A stretch of DNA of 64,000 bases from Halalkaliarchaeum desulfuricum. GTDB lineage: Archaea > Halobacteriota > Halobacteria > Halobacteriales > Haloferacaceae. This document shows, in pieces, positions 60,951 through 64,000 of the stretch (its first letter is position 1; each line of letters opens with the position of its first letter). The DNA is taken from the NCBI RefSeq assembly GCF_002952775.1, contig NZ_CP025066.1, positions 2,046,001 to 2,110,000 on the forward strand, in the 5' to 3' direction. The notes under the pieces are model-generated. The model had not been told where the DNA came from. It saw only the letters and a program-made list of their open reading frames with translations, and searched no databases. The position numbers and the translations under genes were made by a program.

Positions 60951-61769
60951 ATGCCCACGTCCGAGGACCCGAACGACGATCTGCAGTACCATCTCGAAGT
61001 CGGCCCAGAAGACGTCGCAGATGCGGTGCTACTCCCGGGGAACCCCGAGCGCGTCGACAAGATCACGGCGCTTTGGGACGACAGCCGGGAGGTCGCCTCC
61101 CACCGCGAGTACCGCACGGCAACGGGGACCTACGAGGGAGCGCAGATCTCGGTGACGTCGACGGGAATCGGCTCCCCGTCGGCAGCGATCGCGCTCGAGG
61201 AACTCGCCCGCGTCGGCGCTGACACGTTCATCAGGGTCGGCTCGTGTGGGGCAATTCAGGAGGATATGGACGTCGGAGATCTCGTGATCACCTCGGGCGC
61301 AGTCCGCCAGGAGGGCACGAGCGACGAGTACGTCCGGGAGGATTACCCGGCAGTCGCCGATCAGGAGGTCGTCTCCGCGCTCGTTGCCGCCGCAGAGCGG
61401 TTGGGGTACGACTACCACGTGGGGACCACGATGAGTGCAGACTCCTTTTACGCCGGCCAGGGCCGCCCCGGGGTCGACGGCTTCCGCGCGGCGGGAAGCG
61501 AGGCGCTCGTCGAGGAACTCCGCGAGGCGAACGTGAAAAACATCGAAATGGAGGCAAGCGCGATCCTCACGCTCGCGAACATCTACGGGTTGCGCGCGGG
61601 TGCGGTCTGTGCCGTCTACGCCAACCGGATCACCGGGGAGTTCCGCACCGAGGGCGAGTCGAGGGCGGCCGAGACGGCGAGCCTCGCGGTGAAACTACTC
61701 GAGAAGATGGACACGGTAAAGCGAGAACACGGGGCGGACCGCTGGCACGCCGAGCTCTCGCTCGATTGA
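60951..61769 (+). CDS. udp: Uridine phosphorylase
   Basis: A 272-residue nucleoside phosphorylase that splits uridine or related nucleosides with phosphate. The N-terminal LLPGNPERVDKITALWD (~28-44), the phosphate/nucleoside segments TGIGSPSAAIALEEL (~70-84) and IRVGSCGAIQED (~93-104), and the NIEMEASAILTLANIYG region (~200) are typical of UdP. ATG at 60951 gives the family start. Its stop codon opens a 16-bp tandem repeat. Downstream is hisF on the same strand, separated by that repeat. Confidence 0.93.
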   Translation: MPTSEDPNDDLQYHLEVGPEDVADAVLLPGNPERVDKITALWDDSREVASHREYRTATGTYEGAQISVTSTGIGSPSAAIALEELARVGADTFIRVGSCGAIQEDMDVGDLVITSGAVRQEGTSDEYVREDYPAVADQEVVSALVAAAERLGYDYHVGTTMSADSFYAGQGRPGVDGFRAAGSEALVEELREANVKNIEMEASAILTLANIYGLRAGAVCAVYANRITGEFRTEGESRAAETASLAVKLLEKMDTVKREHGADRWHAELSLD

Positions 61770-61862
61770 GCGATCGCCGGAGTGAGCGATCGCCGGAGTG
61801 AGCGATCGCCAGAGTGAGCGATCGCCGGAGTGAGCGATCGCCAGAGTGAGCGATCGCCAGGG
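61767..61862. repeat. 16-bp tandem repeat, six copies, starting at the udp stop codon
   Basis: Six units of tgagcgatcgccggag (variants with cag in place of cgg) run without gaps from the TGA (61767-61769). Each unit contains the 8-bp palindrome GCGATCGC and repeats a TGA. The repeat ends about 45 bp before the hisF ATG, just upstream of its likely TATA element (ttttaag near 61873-61879). Confidence 0.92.
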
Positions 61863-61908
61863 ATCCGCTCGCTTTTAAGTCTCTCCCGCCGAGATGGTGA
61901 GGTACCGA

Positions 61909-62724
61909 ATGGCACTTACGAAGCGCATCATTCCCTGTATCGACGTCGATCTCGACGAGGACGGCAACGCGGCGGTGTACACCGGCGTTCACTTCGAAGA
62001 CCTGCAGTACACCGGCGACCCCGTCGAGATGGCGAAGGCGTACAACGACGCGGGCGCAGACGAGTTCGTCTTTCTGGACATCACCGCGAGCGCCGAGGGG
62101 CGCGAGACGATGCTGGACACGGTTTCGGCGGTCGCAGACGAGTGTTTCATCCCGCTCACCGTGGGCGGCGGCATCAGGACGAAGGCCGACATCAAAGAGA
62201 CGCTCCGTGCGGGGGCGGACAAAGTGTCTATCACGACCGGTGCCCTCGAACGCCCGGAGCTAATAAACGAGGGCGCGGCTGCCTTCGGCAGCCAGTGTAT
62301 CGTCATCTCCGTCGACGCCCGACGGCGGTACGACGAGGAGGGCGAACACTACGTCGAGGTCGACGGCGAGTCCTGCTGGTTCGAGTGTACCAAGAAGGGC
62401 GGACGCGAGGGGACCGGGATCGACGTGATCGAGTGGGCCCGTGAGGCCGAATCCCGGGGCGCGGGGGAGCTGTTCGTCAACTCGATCGACGCCGATGGCA
62501 CGAAGGATGGCTACGACGTTCCCCTCACGTCGGCGGTGTGTGACGCCGTCTCCACGCCAGTGATCGCCTCTTCCGGCTGTGGCGGCCCGGAGGACATGTA
62601 CGAGGTGTTCACCGACGCCGGCGCCGACGCGGCGCTGGCCGCGTCGATCTTCCACTTCGGCGAGTATACGATTCGGGAAATAAAGGAGTATCTCGACGAG
62701 CGGGACGTCCCAGTCCGGCTGTAG
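61909..62724 (+). CDS. hisF: Imidazole glycerol phosphate synthase, cyclase subunit
   Basis: A 271-residue TIM barrel that closes the imidazole ring in histidine synthesis with HisH. Catalytic Asp lies in [15 protein letters not shown] (~5-19) and a second Asp in [13 protein letters not shown] (~131-143). Phosphate-binding loops are VGGGIRT (~84) and IASSGCGG (~221). Barrel motifs FLDITAS and [15 protein letters not shown] are present. ATG at 61909 is preferred over a GTG-like start five codons earlier because [11 protein letters not shown] is conserved. No hisH adjacent. Confidence 0.95.
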   Translation: MALTKRIIPCIDVDLDEDGNAAVYTGVHFEDLQYTGDPVEMAKAYNDAGADEFVFLDITASAEGRETMLDTVSAVADECFIPLTVGGGIRTKADIKETLRAGADKVSITTGALERPELINEGAAAFGSQCIVISVDARRRYDEEGEHYVEVDGESCWFECTKKGGREGTGIDVIEWAREAESRGAGELFVNSIDADGTKDGYDVPLTSAVCDAVSTPVIASSGCGGPEDMYEVFTDAGADAALAASIFHFGEYTIREIKEYLDERDVPVRL

Positions 62725-62769
62725 TGGGCGTCGAGACCGGGGAAGTTCGACTGACGCAGAGGTCGTTTT

Positions 62770-63786
62770 TCACTCCGTATCGGGCGCTTTTCCATCCGGG
62801 AACAGCGTCTCCACGTCGACGCCTGACGCGAGCCCGAGCGCAAGCGTTACTCGCGCTTTCGCCGTCGAGAGATCCCCGGCGAACGCGACCCCTGCCTCCG
62901 ACAGCGTCACTGCGCCGCCGGGGGTTCCGTACACAGGCTCGGTCGTCCCGGCGCAACACCGGGAGCCGACGACGACTGGGAGTTCCTCTGCGATCGACGC
63001 GATCGCCTCACCGAGTTCTCCCGTCACGTTTCCGAGGCCGGTTCCCTCGATCACGACGCCGCCGAGGGGGTACTCGTCCTCGCTTGTGCCATCCGCCCGA
63101 ACCAATCGATGGATCTCCTCGGCGCCGACACCGGTGCCGGAGTGGACGATCGGAACCGGGGGAATCTCCGCTGAGTCCACCCGTCCCAGAGCTGAGACGC
63201 TCACCCGTCGCTGGGGGGTGCGGTGAATCCGGACGTCGCCCCGGGTCAGCGTCGCGACCGGTCCCTTCCCGGGCGACCGGAACGTGTCCAGGGCGCTGGT
63301 GTGGGCTTTGACGACGTCGCGTGCGGCGTGTATCTCCTGATCGAACGCGACGTGAACGCCCGCAGCGAACCGGTCGTCGGTTGCCGTCCGGACCGCAGCG
63401 ATCAGGTTCGCTGGCGCGTCCGAGGAGGGCTCGTCCAGCCGGCGCTGGGCGCCGGTGACCACGACCGGAACCGACAGGTCTCCGAGCAGCTCCAGCGCGT
63501 ATGCGGTGTCTGCGAGGGTATCCGTCCCGTGGGTAACGACGATTCCGTCGACCTCCGACCGGACGTCTTCGGCCAGTTCGGCGGCTGCGAGTACGTCCCG
63601 CCATCGCATGTCGAATCCCGGTCTGGAACACACCTCGTGAATCTCGAAGTGGGCACGCCCCTCGAGCGCCGGAACCGCCTCGAGCAGCTGATCGCCGGAT
63701 TTTGCGGGTGCCGCTCCGCCGTCGTCGGGTTCGGCCGCGATCGTACCGCCGCAGGACAACACCGCGAGGGTCGGGACAGTCACCAC
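62770..63786 (-). CDS. Type I/II L-asparaginase family protein
   Basis: A 338-residue enzyme that hydrolyses asparagine to aspartate and ammonia. The first catalytic Thr is in VLSCGGTIAAEP (~9-20) and the second in VVTHGTDTLADTAYAL (~83-98, GTDT). QRRLDEPSSDAPANLIAAV (~113-131) supplies the conserved SSDA segment and GVVIEGTGLGNV near 230 is also usual. The C-terminal domain closes the active site. Start is GTG (MVTVPTLAV). It converges on hisF and has no signal peptide, so it is cytoplasmic. Confidence 0.92.
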   Translation of the reverse strand: MVTVPTLAVLSCGGTIAAEPDDGGAAPAKSGDQLLEAVPALEGRAHFEIHEVCSRPGFDMRWRDVLAAAELAEDVRSEVDGIVVTHGTDTLADTAYALELLGDLSVPVVVTGAQRRLDEPSSDAPANLIAAVRTATDDRFAAGVHVAFDQEIHAARDVVKAHTSALDTFRSPGKGPVATLTRGDVRIHRTPQRRVSVSALGRVDSAEIPPVPIVHSGTGVGAEEIHRLVRADGTSEDEYPLGGVVIEGTGLGNVTGELGEAIASIAEELPVVVGSRCCAGTTEPVYGTPGGAVTLSEAGVAFAGDLSTAKARVTLALGLASGVDVETLFPDGKAPDTE

Positions 63787-63870
63787 GGACCACCGCGCGT
63801 TCGTCGGATCATGTTTCGACGTTCGATCGTCAGCCGAAAAGCGTTTGCCGTTGCTCGCGGTGGATTCGGT

Positions 63871-63993
63871 ATGGAAGAACTCATCCTCGACGACGAAGGG
63901 ATGCTCTCGCCGGTCGTCGTCGTCGCCACGATCCTGCTGATCGCAGGCTTTGCCATCGGGCTGCTGTATCAGTTGATACTACTTGTCCTGTGA
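63871..63993 (+). CDS. 40-residue single-helix membrane protein
   Basis: Encodes MEELILDDEGMLSPVVVVAT then ILLIAGFAIGLLYQLILLVL: a short acidic head and one long hydrophobic helix, the shape of a small anchoring or subunit peptide. No family recognised. It lies at the window end, divergent from the asparaginase gene; the upstream frame is open but antisense, so the ATG at 63871 is used. Only a weak TATA-like run (aaaagcg) is seen upstream. Confidence 0.55.
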   Translation: MEELILDDEGMLSPVVVVATILLIAGFAIGLLYQLILLVL

Positions 63994-64000
63994 AAAACCG

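Overview
The window is high-GC DNA from a halophilic archaeon (class Halobacteria). The evidence is the strongly acidic proteins, archaeal housekeeping genes (TFE alpha, S6e, Dph2, MptE, haloarchaeal-type DpsA), several families known mainly from haloarchaea (DUF5787, DUF5807, DUF5803, DUF7344-like, Bat/HTH_10 regulators) and many leaderless genes with an archaeal TATA element about 26-29 bp before the start codon. I cannot assign a genus. I see no rRNA, complete tRNA, CRISPR array or transposase.

Layout. 0-9.4 kb is housekeeping: a beta-oxidation fusion enzyme cut by the window edge, a CinA-like protein, the tfe/DUF2110/DUF5803 cluster, nth, rps6e, a lipoate-ligase-like protein, an M23-fold protein and a dUTPase/dCTP-deaminase-family enzyme. 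9.5-10.3 kb is a pilin-like protein. 10.3-21.6 kb holds two complete sets of oligopeptide/dipeptide ABC transporter parts side by side. One set is split between strands (dppF-dppD-dppC on minus, dppB on plus) and has no binding protein of its own; the other is a normal dppABCDF operon. 21.7-39.2 kb is mixed: purA, dpsA, an Old Yellow Enzyme homologue, a macro-domain protein, a Hel308-like helicase, an IMPDH/GMP reductase homologue, a bactofilin-like protein, an RNase H-fold nuclease, dph2, katG, a MoaB-like protein with a long His/Asp tail, trmJ and mptE.

39.2-49.6 kb is the most interesting region. Eight minus-strand genes, most overlapping or closely spaced, encode four to five surface proteins with twin-arginine plus SipW-type N-termini, a SipW-like signal peptidase, an extremely acidic secreted protein and a small membrane protein. 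A divergent DUF7344-like regulator gene flanks them. The surface proteins share a scaffold with a common C-terminal (Q-x-RH-x-NP) motif; one carries a von Willebrand A domain inserted inside the scaffold. The non-coding DNA is unusually ordered: three copies of a tRNA T-arm-like hairpin with one compensatory base-pair change, a duplicated 23-bp upstream element, a perfectly palindromic TATA box, and four CCTAC boxes spaced exactly 21 bp apart. I infer a regulated haloarchaeal fibre or biofilm-matrix system analogous to TasA/SipW.

49.7-63.99 kb returns to metabolism: a cupin, serine O-acetyltransferase, small regulators and membrane proteins, a NUDIX hydrolase, then a redox module (double [2Fe-2S] lipoprotein, four-cluster [4Fe-4S] subunit, NrfD quinone subunit, 70-residue membrane protein) with no catalytic molybdopterin subunit. 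Next to it are two Bat-type regulators, one with a NarO/DmsR-like cysteine motif. UspA, a thioredoxin-like protein, uridine phosphorylase, HisF and an asparaginase follow.

A second recurring pattern is that four unrelated genes (the 5.7-kb membrane protein, dppF2, dph2, udp) end inside short tandem repeats that include or begin at their stop codons.
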